Origin: Perognathus longimembris pacificus
Lineage: Eukaryota > Chordata > Mammalia > Rodentia > Heteromyidae
Direction of reading: 5' to 3'
Assembly (NCBI RefSeq): GCF_023159225.1
Contig: NC_063162.1
Location: forward strand, 88,379,438-88,443,437
DNA length: 64,000 nucleotides
A model generated the notes under the pieces. That model was given only the letters and a program-made list of their open reading frames with translations. It was not told the DNA's origin and ran no database searches. Of the stretch, positions 1 through 13,354 are shown in pieces. Numbering within the stretch: position 1 is the first letter of the stretch; each line of letters opens with the position of its first letter. A program made the position numbers and the translations under genes.

Positions 1-1825
1 TTTACAAGAGTAGTTACAGGAACATGCTATTATTTGATTGAATTTCATTGTTCATTTATAATAATTAAAACACCTTGCCCTTAAGAGACATTACAGTGCA
101 ATCCATGTTCCCTGAACCTCCAATAAAGATAAACCAGGACATTCCTTTTATTTAGAAAATCTGAGTTTCCTTTCTATATTTACTTTAAAAAAATGATGTT
201 TTCACAGCAGTGGGAAATATCTTTGGTTATTTCTTCCATAAGGACTTTTTCTCAAATAATCCTGTTGACTCATATGAAAGTATCCACATATGCCTTCTAT
301 GCACAAATAGAAGTGCTGGAACAAACCAACAGAAATGTTGGTTTTGATGACATTTCTGTAGATAAATTTAACATTTTTGTAGTAGATGACCAGTTTTTTA
401 AAGTTAATTACATTTATGTTCTAATAACATTGTTGGATATTTTATCTATGTAGCAGTAACAACATGTAATCTTTTGTAATAGAAAATAAATTCCAGAAAG
501 ATTCAAACTGCAAAACATTTGCATGGTTTAAATGCTAAGTTGGTGTACTGATAGTTTATTAATTTCTAGTTCAGTCTACAATGTTAGTCTTAATCTCCCA
601 GCTTTAATAAGCCATCATATTGCAGAATTCTGATGGTTAGGAAAAAAAAATCCTTTCAGAATCATGCTTCACCTTGCTTGTTTTAACTTGCAACTCCAGA
701 ATTTGGACACAAGTTCTGGCTTGCTTTGCTGCTTAACAAATTGCCACAAAGGGAATCTCATCAGGAATAAGTGTAGACATTCAAGTGTTCAACTGCACAC
801 ACAGGCTGCATTCCATACTGACAAAACTGCCCTCAACTGCCAGATCTGTTGCTGCTTGCTGTTGTTGAGGGAACAGTAATGTTGCCTTTGACCAACAGGA
901 CTATTTCATTAGATGAAAACACTCAATTTAGTTTTGGGTTTTATTAACATTGAAAACAAAATTCAAGGCAATGTGTTTTTAAAAGGCACAGCATAAGCTC
1001 TAGGTTTTGAAAAGTTTGAATGTATTTTTACGGGTGACAGAGATACACACCTATAGGGTAGCCACACTAAGATTTATTTATTTTTTAATTTGGTTGAGTT
1101 CTTTTGTATATGCCATTCATTTAAATGACAAATGAAGATGTCATTTGAATCTTGGAAGAAAAGAAATATAAAAAGTAAAGAAATCAAGCCAACAAGCAAA
1201 ATTCTAGGCACTTTTCAACACACAAAACCAAAATCTGGGGGCATCATTCTGTATTTAATTGTCCCATGACAAAATATTAACAATATGATAGCAACTTACC
1301 TGTTTCTAATATCACCAAACTGGTATTGTTTCCTCACTTTGATGACTAACTTTGTCAGTATTATTTTTATGTATTAAATTTTGAATAGCTAGATTAGAAT
1401 TAGACTATTTATAAAAGAGAGACCATACAGTTGTTTAGCTAAATGGAGGGTTCTCACTAGTCATATGTGTCACACTGATTCATGGAAAATTACACATATC
1501 TTTATTCATTCTGGAAAGTAAGGTTTAGTTACTTTTAAGTCATTTTCATTTTGTAAGATATATTATTCTCCAAATCTTGAAAGGGCTAGGAAGAACATCA
1601 TAGATTACAAATAAGATATGAATAATTTTCCACCTAAGGAAAATTTATTTCAAAAATAGAGGGTTCTTTAAATGATTGACACAATATCTCCAAATAAACA
1701 AAATTAATAAAAATATCAAAATACAAAACAGTTTTGAGTTTTGATACTCAGTTAAATCTCAGTTCAGTTCAAACAAAATTTTGCCTTTAGGAAGACAGCA
1801 TTCTCAATTTAATAATAATTGATCA
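1..1825. other. AT-rich upstream DNA, no gene recognised
   Basis: No recognisable coding exon, SINE or L1 was seen. Short open frames (for example 193-453) have no recognisable domain and biased AT-rich composition. It lies more than 7 kb upstream of the IGF2BP3 promoter. Conserved noncoding elements could be present but cannot be judged without alignment. Confidence 0.5.
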
Positions 1826-1962
1826 TTACACACCATTTGTAATCCCAGCATTTGGGAGGCTTGTGGCAGGAGAATCATGAGTTTGAGGTCAACCTGCCTG
1901 ACACAGACTCTCAAAACAAAGAAGCAAACAAACAACCCACCAGAACAAACAAACAAAAAGAA
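1826..1962 (+). repeat. B1-like SINE (7SL-derived)
   Basis: Contains the diagnostic B1/Alu core 'gtaatcccagcatttgggaggc' in slightly degraded form, the tract 'gagtttgaggtcaacctgcctg' and an A-rich tail with AAC/AAAC units. This is the only clear SINE in the first 12 kb. Confidence 0.8.
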
Positions 1963-4559
1963 AATTACTAAATTTAGTTGCAATAAGGACCAAAACATAC
2001 TACCAACTTTTATGTTTTTAAGCCATTTGCTATATAACTAAATCTTTGATATATCTCTATATAAATGAATGTAGTAGAGAAATTTGCCATTGTAAAATGT
2101 TACACACACATATAAAAAGGACTAAATGTTTTCAGAGAAATGTTTTAGAAGGACTAATTTTCATTGTATTAGATTTCAGATTAGGTTTTGTACTTTTCTT
2201 CTATACCTGTGGTACCAGATTCTTTAGGAATTTCAGCTGAAAAAAATCAAAACAAAAAAAGCCTTATCTAGTTTTCTGCCTCCCTTTAAAACAAGATCAG
2301 TAGGCTAGAAAGGCTTGGACTGTAAACTGGACTGAAGAAGAAATGAGTTCTAATAAGTCAAGATCTGCTATTTTTCTTCAAAATAAAGGATTTAAAATTA
2401 TGCCCTGCCTTTATAAATCTAAATTTCCCATAGATGGGCAGCATAAGTAATTCATCAGTTTCACTGGAATATCACCTACAAGAGGCTACTTTGTGCTGTT
2501 TCATTATGGGAACTTTGAATTTCTAAGTTTTGGGGGTTTTTTTGGAATGGGATCCAGGGTCCAACTATGAAAACAGAAACCCAAGATGTGTCTTTGAATT
2601 GCACATGTCAGAAATTGTTGAAAGTTAGTTAGAATCTTAGCATGTGTTTAGCTTTCAGAGTACTTTAGTGGGGAAGAGTAGAGTCTCATTGTTCTCTTTC
2701 CAGGGGGATTTTATGCTTGGATTACTGTCCCATTTTACTCCATTAGTTACCACTCTCTCCCCTCTTCTTTCCATCTTAGCAAGATAAGTGAGCTGAAACC
2801 AATAAACAAGTTTAAATACCTTTTTCCATTCTCCCCAGTCCCCTCCTCATTACTAACAAATGCCTTCCTCTTTTGCTGTTTAGGGTTGATCTGCAAATAC
2901 TGTTCAATCTCCATAAAATGTTTTCATCAAGGTCTCAAACTTCATACTCTCCCCTCTCTAGAAGAATGAGTCTGGTAAGGGAAATGTGACAATAATTTAA
3001 AAACAAACCCAATTGTTTTTATCCCCTTCTTTGATACATTATAAAGTTTACCAGATAGATAAAATTCCCATTCCAATTCTGACTTAACAGTTGAGAATTT
3101 AAAAGAAAAATCAGTTTCTTCCAACCATATTCTGGAAAATGTTGATTGCATTAAAAAAAAAAAACCCTCAAGATTTTGAGAGAATATTTGAAAACATTCT
3201 GGGTTTTAGTTTTGGCTTATCTAGAAAAACTTGGATTTATTTTGCACTGGCAAATCCCTCTAGAATAAAACATTTTATATTGTATCATTTCAAAACATAA
3301 AAATGAATCCAACTTGAAATCATTGTCCAGATAATCAGGTCTATCAGGTCTTCATATTTCACATATCTGGAGTAAAAAAAAAAGGTTAGCTAATTTAACT
3401 CTGCAATCTTTAGCACTGCACTATAAGTAAATACAGTCTCTAGGCTTTAAAAACTTAATTTGCCTCAGATTAAACAATTTTTGTCTGAGGAATTATTTTA
3501 AAAGAAGGCTACAAAACCACTATTAAGCACATTGGCTGAATTATAAAATATAAGAAAATAAAGTGTAATAATGACTTCTGTTTCAAAAGTGTTTCCTTAC
3601 AAATCAATTATTAAAACATGTTTGTAAATTGTTCAAATAATTTTTAGCAATTTGGAACATAGCAGTTTGTTAGTTTTCAGAAACTACATCTAAACAGTAC
3701 AGAAGAAAATATTTTATAAAAGAAGTATAGAGTATGATGTAATTTACTATTGCTCAGAGTTAGTAATAGAAAAAGTTGAACTTAGAAAACCAATTCTTTA
3801 AACGTTTTAAATTGTTAGTGAGGAATTACCGTTTTATCGTTTTTAAAAAAACCAAATTAGTTTGTCAATTTTTAAAAAAAGAACAATTAAGCAATCTCTG
3901 AACAAATTAAGTTATATTCCTAACTGGTACATTTCCCTTTCTCCAGATACTAAAACATTGGTAACAATTTCTTGTGAGTTTAGTTGTATCAAATTTACAC
4001 TTCCTTTTCCCCCCGTTATGACCGAAGTTCTGATTATTATTTTTGAGACCAATAGAAATTTATTTATATAACACAAATTCTCTAAAGGCACCAACACTTA
4101 GAATTCACCATCTGGCTGTATACCTTTTCAGTTAATCAAGAAAAATATGATTATTTCGTTTGTTTCGTGTTTTTCCAAGCCAAATTCATATTAATTTTTT
4201 CTCACCGTCTCCACCAAACGTCAGTAAAATTAGAATATTTCAGCTACAGAAATCGTTAATCCTTTCAAGGTCGGTGTCAGCTTCGCTGATCTTAGCACAG
4301 CTTCAAAGAAACGTGGTCTCGGCATAGTTGATTTTACCCGGAATTTTTCGTTTGCTTTTTTTTCCCCCCCTTTTTGAGGGATTGTTTGGTTTTGCTTAAA
4401 ACAATTCCACGGACCACAAAGGGGGCACAAAAGAGGCGGGGATGGGGGGGAGGACACCGAAAGAGTCGATTTCTCTAGAAGCCCTGTGAAGTTTAGACAA
4501 CTGGAAACGTATTTTGCTGTTCTAAATAAAAAGGACATTTAGATTCTAAGATGTTGGAA
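1963..4559. other. AT-rich upstream DNA, nothing recognised
   Basis: No SINE, L1 or coding exon was recognised. A poly-A run lies near 3152-3163 and short pyrimidine patches near 2730-2860. The frames at 2942-3151 and 3862-4071 have no domain features. Confidence 0.5.
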
Positions 4560-5560
4560 AAGATGAGCTTCCAGCTGCTGCGCGTGGCGCGAGCCCAGGA
4601 CCTCTGGACGCTGGGGGGGTGGGGGGCAAGGGAGGGGACTCCGCGGACACCACGCGGCCACCCGGAGGGCGGGCTCCACGCCCGTTGCTGGACTACCTTC
4701 CTCTCTCCCTAGCTGTTACCTTCCCCTTCCTTCCTCGGGGGGGGGGGGGGCTGGGGCAGGGGGCGAGCAGTTAAAGGGCAGGAAAAACCCGAGCAGTCAG
4801 GGAGCCCGATCCCACCCCTCAACCACAACAAAACCAACGAGGGCGCAAAGGGTTATTTTCGCGCCATAAAATATGGAAATACAGGGAGGCTCGGGGGGCC
4901 AATGGGTGGAAACCAGCAAACGGCTGCTGCGGAGATAGCCGACGGTGATAGGCTCCCTCCATGCACCAATCAGGGACGAGCAGCCCCCTCCTCGCAGGGG
5001 CGGTGCCTCTCTCGACGCCGTTTGCTCAACTTGGTCTGGTCGGTTCGGCCCCTGTGCAGCGCCGCAGCCCCGCCCCGGGCCGCTTTTGCGCGCGGGTCTC
5101 ACGGCCCGCTCCCGCCCCGCCCCAGGCTGAAACCCTGGGATCGACCAGCAGCATTTTGTGTTATTTTTTTTTTAGTGGGTACCGCGCATCTCCCGAGCCC
5201 CCTACAAGCCCGAAGCTGAGGTGGGAGGCTCGAGAGGGTCGCCCGGCACTCGCTGCGGGCCGGTGGTGACCGCGGCTCAGGCGCGGGGAGGGGCGATTTC
5301 AGGTGGAGTCGTGCATTGGATGCGCCCCTCCTCCTCCTCCCCGGCCCTCGTGTCCTGCTCGGCCACGCGACTTCGCGCGCGAAAGCCCCACCCGAGGCGG
5401 CTCCGGGAGCTTGCTATCCTCCGGAGAGCGGGCGGTCCAGGAGGATCGAGGCCCTCCGAGGTGGGCTGGCGGCCCACCAAAAACCTTAACCTAGAGGGCG
5501 AGGATCCCGCCCTCTCCCCCCCCCCCACCCCGGGCAGAGCCAGAGGAAAAAGGAAATAAA
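4560..5560. promoter_or_regulatory. Upstream CpG island with promoter-like motifs
   Basis: A CG-rich block stands out from AT-rich flanks. It holds an E2F-type site TTTCGCGC (4857-4864), CCAAT at 4899-4903, CCAATCAG (4966-4973, a strong NF-Y match) and a GGGGCGG box (4997-5003). All are in the order expected for a promoter firing rightward near 5040-5160. A donor-like TTTCAG|GTGGAG occurs at about 5302. It could be a distal IGF2BP3 promoter, a lncRNA promoter or an unmethylated enhancer island. No conserved coding frame was recognised in it. Confidence 0.55.
4611..4763 (+). other. G-quadruplex-forming runs
   Basis: Two clusters fit the four-G-run rule. At 4611-4637 runs of 7, 6, 3 and 4 G are separated by loops of 1-3 nt. 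At 4737-4763 a run of about 14 G is followed by GGGG and GGGGG. They sit on the + strand at the left edge of the upstream CpG island. Confidence 0.55.
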
Positions 5561-7750
5561 ACAGCCCCATCTTCATCTCCTTGGGCACCATATTTTATTT
5601 TAAATAAATGTCAGGTTCTGGAGAGACCCAAGAGCCGGATTATCGCCGCTCACTCTGTTTTAAACAGATCAGCGTCTAGGAGAGCGCACGAGTGGGCAGA
5701 AATGTCTCCTGAGCCTTTGGCGATGCAGCGAGCATTGTCTGCCCACCCGCGAGCAAGGTCTCCGGCGGCCCACCCAGCCTTTGCTCACAACTGGTGGGTA
5801 CAGCTACGACAACCGACTTTGTAGATATGCTTTTTCCTCCCTTAAAGATCACAGTGACCCACAGGAAACATTCGTTACTTTTCTCAGGTCAGCAGTTGAG
5901 GAGAGGCAGCTCTTTAAAAGTAAACAGATGGGCGGGAATCCTTCGTGGAATTAACAACAATTAGCTACAACTGTTTCTGGGAGAACTTGGGGGAGCCCAT
6001 TTATAGTTAATTTGTGAGATTTATAAAAGACTTAAAGGTTACATTGACTTTATTCGTAAAAGACTTAAAAGTTACATTGACTTTATTCGTTGTTGAAAAC
6101 TCACCTGGTATTTTTGCACCAGATTTATCTTTGTACTAGTAAACAAGTACTTTTCCCCCCTAAATCTTTCACTGAGTATATGCTTAGCCCTCTGTGGTTT
6201 AGTAGATTGCAAATGGATACACTTTTATCACTTTGCTTTTTGATGTCTCAGCTTATGTTACTTGTGTATGTTTTTAAGGTCCTAGACAGAGTATCCAGTT
6301 TGTTACAATAAGACACGGATTAAATTCACAAGAGTCACAGCAACATATTCTTTAAGCACACACACACTTGTTTTAAATTCCAGCGGTTAGATTTTTTTTG
6401 ATGATTAAATCACAGGCTAGTATTTATCGAAAATAAGTATTTATCCCATGTCTTAAAAGCAGTTATTTCAATAGGTACCAGTTTTAGTGAAAGCACATAG
6501 TCAATCCAGAAAATCTACCTTGGAAGCAAACAACACACAAAAGTTATGAAAAATTAAGTTAAGTGATCAACAGTACAACATTTGAGGTGATCTATAAAAG
6601 CAAATGTTATGAATAAAAACATATTTCCCAAAATACTTTTTGATCACATGCAACAGGTACTTGAAAAAAATTCACGAAATTTTATTCTTACATTCTGAAT
6701 TCTATAGAAGCCAGAGGAAAGAATGCTCTCCCCTTTATATAGTGATAAATAAGCACTTAAAGAGTTATAAAGAGAAATTTCAATTCCAAAATGTTCATTC
6801 CAGATTATTTATAAACAGTTTTTAACTCTGTGACACAGGTCACGTTTGTCCTCCCCCCCAGTCTCAAAAGTAAAAACATTTCTTAAGTTAAACGTCTATG
6901 AAAATATTGTGAAAGTGTGTTTACTTTCAGGAAGTTGGATTTGCCTGGCAGGGAAGAGGGGGGGAAACCTGTAGAAAGAACACTTGCATTTAAAATGGAT
7001 GTTCTGACACCTTCCGGTTACTTAACATAAGATTCTACGTGTTTTTAAAAAACAAAATGCAAATACTCTTTAGATCTTGCAATACTTTCAACGCTGAGAA
7101 AATAATCTTCCATTCATCTTTACATTGGAAAATAACTTTTTAAGCGCTGCAGTTTTGACGAAGAGAAGCAGTGTCAATTGTTAATTACGAATTTCCAGTG
7201 TAAATCAGTATTTTCTCCATTCATTTGCCTACTAGTATATACAAGATTCTTGTTTAGATTTCCATGGCATGTAGACTTTGATTCACTTGCTAAACATTAG
7301 CACTTTTTATCTGTTTCATGAAATACCCGTTACAAATATTCTTCAAGTGTCTGGCACAAAGCCTTTGAATGGAACACACAACCCTTTAAACCACAGTGGG
7401 AGATTTTCACAAGAACCCCAGCACGCCTGCATTTCCGTATTCCTGGTCCCCAGTTCCGATTTTGTTGTCCTAGGAAGGCTCCTCCGGGCCCAGACCTCCC
7501 CCACCACCCCGACCATTGTACTCGTTACATACAGGGGAAATTATGAATGGCTTGCCGGCCTAAATGCGGGCAGAGGGGACTCCGAACAGTTTTACAAGTG
7601 GAAATAGCACCTAGGGCTAACGCGCAGCGCTGTTCCTGTTTGAGTCCCAAGTTCTCCAACTAAATTTTATTTAAATAAAAGTATCAGCCTACCCAAGCCC
7701 TCCCCCCGCCCCCCCAACCACAGGAAGAGAGGGTTTCCCTTTAAGTACCG
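5561..7750. other. AT-rich DNA between the two CpG islands
   Basis: No SINE or L1 was recognised in about 2.2 kb, in contrast with the introns. Contains a 33-bp tandem duplication (6024-6089) and a perfect 14-bp palindrome TTTATTTAAATAAA (7666-7679). The repeat-poor character fits a regulatory interval, but no element can be named. Confidence 0.5.
6024..6089. repeat. 33-bp tandem duplication
   Basis: 6024-6056 and 6057-6089 are two adjacent copies of a 33-bp unit differing at one base (AAAGG versus AAAAG). They begin TAAAAGACTTAAA and end GACTTTATTCG. Confidence 0.9.
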
Positions 7751-8338
7751 ACTTTTCCCATTTTGACTCCTCTCCAGAGCTGGCCCAGGCCCCCGACTTC
7801 CCCATCCCCACCCCAGAAACCTCCGCCCCTGCGCTCCCCTCCCCCACCGGTGGCCGAGCCCGCCCCCGGCCTCATTTATCCCAGAGCCTTTTCTGAATCC
7901 AGCAACCAATGGCAAACGCGAAGCCCCGAGCCACGGCGAGCGCAGGCGAGGCGGAGGAGGTGTCGCCCAGACACCCGCCCAGGACGCCGCGGGCTCCCCT
8001 CCCCCATCGCTGGGTCCCGGGCACACCCCCCTTTTCCCCGGGAGATCGGGGGCGGTGGAGGGTGCTGAGGGTGGGGCGCGTCTGCCCGCCCCTCAGCCCC
8101 GCACCGCGTTTCCGTCCCTGCCAGCCTTGGAAACGTGCTCGTCGCTTTACCGGGGCTAGACTTCCCTTGTCATCAAAGCCACCAAGCGAGTTGGAGATTG
8201 TGACTCGTTGCTTTTGTTAATTTCCTATCAAAAAAAAAAAGAATCGAATGATGAAAATAGCAGTAACTAAAGAAGAGGAATTGCCTACTTAGGTCTCCTA
8301 GCTTTTTCCTCATTAAACATAAAAAAAAAATCAGTATT

Positions 8339-8379
8339 CGAATCCTCCTTCACGAATCCTCCTTCCTGCACGAATCCGC
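8339..8379. repeat. Short direct repeats (CGAATCCTCCTT type)
   Basis: Two and a half copies of a CACGAATCCTCCTT-like unit occur in about 40 bp: CGAATCCTCCTT, then CACGAATCCTCCTTCCTG, then CACGAATCCGCC. The repeat sits just upstream of the proximal promoter. Confidence 0.7.
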
Positions 8380-8609
8380 CCAGCCCCGATAACCATTTCT
8401 AAACTCGGGTGGTGACAATTAGCTCCCCGCTCCGCTTTCCCTTCGGTACCCCGGCTGCGGCTGCTTTAGCATTTTTTTCTTCTTTTCTTCCTCCTCCCCC
8501 TTCTCAGGGTCCCTCGCCCAATCTCGTTTCCCCTCCCCCTCTTCCTCTGGCTTTTTTTTTTTTTTCTTTTTCCTCCGAAACCCACTCTAATTGAGGCGCA
8601 GGGATTCCT

Positions 8610-8643
8610 CACGTGAGAGGTTGATTTGTAGTTTGAACACGTG
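8610..8643. promoter_or_regulatory. Pair of palindromic E-boxes (CACGTG)
   Basis: Two perfect CACGTG hexamers lie at 8610-8615 and 8638-8643, 28 bp start to start. CACGTG is the high-affinity site for MYC/MAX and USF-type bHLH-zip factors. Their position some 570-600 bp before the start codon is compatible with the proximal promoter. Occupancy is inferred, not shown. Confidence 0.6.
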
Positions 8644-9169
8644 GCTCATTCAAAAAGCCGGACACTCAGAGCGGATTTTTTCCGCCCCCTGCGCCTTCCT
8701 CCCTCTCCCCCACCCGCGTCCCCTCCCTCCTGCCAGTCACCCGTCGGGGGTTTTTATGGGGAGGCGGCGCCTGCTTCACGTAGTGTGATGTTTTCACAGT
8801 CCGCTGGCTGATGCCAAGGGGCTGGGGAGGAAGAGACAAAAAGTAGTTTTCCCCCCTCCTCCTCCTCCTCCTCCTCTTTTCTCTCGCTAATCCCGCCTCC
8901 TCCTCCCCAGAGTTAGGAAGACTCGTTGAAGCGTTGGGTTTGTAGCTAGGTTTCTTTCTTTCTTTTCTTTTCTTTTCTCTTTTTCTTTCTATACCGAGGA
9001 GAGCGAACACAAGAACCCTCAGATCTGATTTTTTTTTTTTCTGCCCCGTCGTTCTGGTGTTTGGTTCTTAGTGTTTGTGTGTTTTAAAGGCGAGAAGACG
9101 AGGGAACAAAACCCTTTGGATCCATCCATCACCGTGGGTGGTTTTAGTTTTTTTTCTTCCCTTTCCTCG

Positions 9170-10557
<1,388 letters not shown>

Positions 10558-10618
10558 GTAAAATGGAATTGCACGGGAAAGCCATAGAAGTTGAGCATTC
10601 GGTCCCCAAAAGGCAAAG
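10558..10618 (+). CDS. IGF2BP3: IGF2BP3 coding exon 2 (end of RRM1)
   Basis: This 61-nt exon encodes residues 59-79: Gly59 completed across the junction, then KMELHGKAIEVEHSVPKRQR with Arg79 split. It forms the last beta strand of RRM1 and the start of the linker to RRM2. The acceptor is ...cgtatgcccacag at 10557 and the donor is GTGAGC at 10619. It enters in phase 1 and leaves in phase 2, which fits exons 1 and 3 exactly (175+61+49 = 285 nt, 95 codons). Compared with the remembered human sequence, residue 61 is Met rather than Ile and residue 67 is Ala rather than Pro, both mild changes. Confidence 0.95.
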
Positions 10619-12094
10619 GTGAGCTTATTTAATTAGCTTCTCCCCCCTCCCCCATTAACGAGAAGCAAGACTCAGCACAGCTGAGAACACTTCTTTCACT
10701 TCATGGGGCTGCCACGAGGGTGAGGTTGCTCGTCCTTTTCATTTGCGTTCAGTGATGCATGTGTGTGAATTCTGGGGAAGACTGGGAGGGCTTGCCTGTG
10801 GTCCCTGTCCCAGGTTATAAAAAGGCTGTCTAGGAAGCACTCATGGCTACAGGATTGCTGCAGAGGTGGTCAAGTTGCCACAGGAAGAAATCAAAGCCTC
10901 AAAGGGCAGGTTTTGGGAGCCTGAGGGATTTAAGAAACTGTGGATTCTCCGCCCCTTCACCCCCCCTTCACGTTCAGGACAGGCAGTGGACTCTGCCCTT
11001 CTCCTGTCTGGACCCTGCCCTTCCCTGTCTGGAGTTGGTTCATACTGTGGGTGCTTCTGTGAGGAAAGGAATTTGCCTTTTCCCTGTTCACTCGCCAGAG
11101 GGTATTGGGAGTGAGCTCTTGAGTTTCTCCAGGCCAGCAGTGCCTTTCAGTCACTCTGAAGTTATGCTGGTTTCTGCCAACACCGCCATTGCCCACGGCT
11201 CCACCCACCTCTTGGTGTATTTTTGCTTGCAAATAACTACCATGGTTATGGTGAAGACCAGATGAGTTGTGCTACTTCAGCAGTGGCATTTCTTTTCTCT
11301 GAGAGCATATGTAGTATGTCACTTTACAAAATGTTTTCGGGCTGTTCTAGCCACTGAAGTATTTTGGAGAAATGGTTCTTTTTTTTTTTTTTTTTCCTAG
11401 CCCAGGCCAGTTCGAGGTCTCTGTAACTCTTAACTGGGATGGTGCTGGTTTTCCCAGTGGCAACTCGGGTTGTTTTGCAAGGTGGGGTTAGGGTTTCTGC
11501 CTTCCTCTTCCCATCCCCCGGCTCCCAACGAGGCCAAACAATAACCTTGAAGTTAATTCAAACCAGGGTTATGTGTGTCTGGTTAAGTATTGGTGAGAAT
11601 GTGTGTTCTAGAAGTCCTGGAGGGTTTGCTCTGCAGAAATAGATGGCAGCAAAAATGTCATTTGTGTGCCTATCTGTTTCTAGTTGAGCTCTCTTCCAGA
11701 TAGAGTATTTTTTACAAATCGATCTGTCCCCGTTTGAATTTTTATGGGTTTTTCTTTATGTGCTTAATGTTGCTTGGACAATTGGAAATATATTCAAATG
11801 ACCTGATTTGGTCTTAGTTGAAAGTTTTTGGTAGGGATCAAGTTATTTTATTTTGAAGAATGCACTCTTTTTTTAAGCTTCTGAAATAACGTGTACTGAA
11901 AAGTATACAATTACAAATTGATCTTAGTTCCACAGGAATTTAAAGATTGAGGGGGAAGTTATAGCTTCTCAGAGTGAAGTTAAAGGCATAGTCTGAATTG
12001 ATTACCTTGGGGGAAAAAGAAACATTCTGTAATTCAAATTAGTTTCATATCTAACCAGAATGTCTTAGTTTTCATCATTTTGTTTGTTCCTTTT
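10619..12094. other. Repeat-free 5' part of intron 2
   Basis: No SINE or L1 recognised; a T17-type run lies near 11380-11397. It borders the CpG island and may hold intronic regulatory sequence, but none is identifiable here. Confidence 0.5.
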
Positions 12095-12173
12095 AAAATT
12101 TTGTACTGAGAATCATTTGGCTTCAAGCATGCCATGGAAGTATTCTACCACTGAGCTAAATTCCTAGTCCTTA
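12095..12173 (-). repeat. ID-like SINE fragment
   Basis: Reverse complement of a tRNA-Ala-like monomer: 'ctaccactgagctaaattcc' is the complement of the ID A-box region. Confidence 0.6.
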
Positions 12174-12398
12174 GTTTGTATCAAATATTGAATTAAAAGC
12201 AAGCAAATCACCATATGTGAAGGACTGACATGCAGAATTTGTGAGTTTCTAAGTTTAAAACAGTAAATGTCTTGAACTATTAGGTCAATTTATTGACCTG
12301 CACTACTCTCTGCCTTTCCTTTCCAACCTGGGGTTAATTTCTCCCCCTGTGTACTCTATAAAATTAGAAACATTGTCTAGTAACAACTGTGTTTCATT

Positions 12399-12598
12399 CT
12401 TTTTTTTGTGCCAGTCCAAGGACTTGAACTCAGAGCCTGGGCATTCTCCCTATGTTTTTTTGCTCAAGGATAGCGCTCTACCACTTGAGCCACAGCACCA
12501 CTTCTGGCTTTTTCTGTATATGTTGTACTGAGGAATTGAACTCAGGGCTTCATGCATGCTAGGCAAGCACTCTACCACTAAGCCACATCCCCAGCCCC
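12399..12598 (-). repeat. IDL-Geo-type dimeric SINE
   Basis: Reads in reverse as T-run tail, Geo right monomer (ctcaaggatagcgctctacc, acttgagccacagcaccact) and ID-like left monomer ending catccccagcccc. The ID part is tRNA-Ala-like; the right part is the monomer shared with the B1-Geo dimers. This copy is moderately diverged. Confidence 0.85.
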
Positions 12599-12759
12599 TA
12601 TTTTATTCTTAATTTTTTTTGCCCAGCTTAAAACCTACTAAGTTATTTGTTGCTTTATAATGAACAGAAGTTCATTTGGGAAACAGAGAAGATATAACCA
12701 TTACCAGTAGCAGCAAATGCTTTTTATTGAGAACATCTTCAGTTTATTAACAGTGAAGA

Positions 12760-12993
12760 GGGCTGGGGATATGGCCTAGTGGCTAGAGTGCTTGCTTATT
12801 TATACATGAAGCCCTGCGTTCAATTCCCCAGTACCACATATACAGAAAATGGCCAGAAGTGGCGCTGTGGCTCAAGTGGCAGAGTGCTAGCCTTGAGCAA
12901 AAAGAAGCCAGGGATAGTACTTGGGCCCTGAGTCCAAGCCCCAGGACTAGCAAAAAACAAAACAAAACAAAAACACTTCATTAAGTGCTTGCC
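12760..12993 (+). repeat. IDL-Geo-type dimeric SINE with 15-bp TSD
   Basis: Order 5' to 3': ID-like monomer (ggctggggatatggcctagt ... caattccccagtaccacata), Geo monomer (gtggctcaagtggcagagtg ... gagtccaagccccaggacta), then a CAAAA-rich tail. TATTAACAGTGAAGA is repeated exactly at 12745-12759 and 12994-13008. About 18 nt of extra sequence sits between the A-rich tail and the right duplication. Confidence 0.92.
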
Positions 12994-13354
12994 TATTAAC
13001 AGTGAAGATTGACTTTTCAAGCTTATTGTTTCACTAGCATTTAATCCAATGCTTAGGATTTTAAAAACCATCTTACTAGCAAAGTAAACAGGACTGAGTA
13101 CATTGAAGACTTTTGTTTTTATAATTGGAAGAACAATTGAGTACTGTCAATCCTTTCCTTGGACTGTAGTGTCTTAAAACAAAAGTAGATTCTTTTCTCT
13201 GTCCTGAGAAATTTACTGGAAAATCTACATTAGATTTAAAGTGCAGTTTCCAATCTGGACTGCTTTCACCACCTTCATAGGCTCAGGAATAGGGCCAAGA
13301 AGGCACCCTAGGCTGCCATATTCCTAGCTCCCTGGCAAGGTTAAGAGTTGGCCT

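Noticed and set aside
1..4559. Possible 3' UTR of an upstream neighbour (in human, TRA2A lies upstream in the same orientation)
   Set aside because: No recognisable TRA2A coding sequence or convincing terminal exon was seen, and in human the gap is tens of kilobases.
4797..5591. Overlapping 100-residue frames in the upstream CpG island
   Set aside because: Arg/Pro/Gly-rich frames in several phases at once are expected in CpG-rich DNA; no homology pattern seen.
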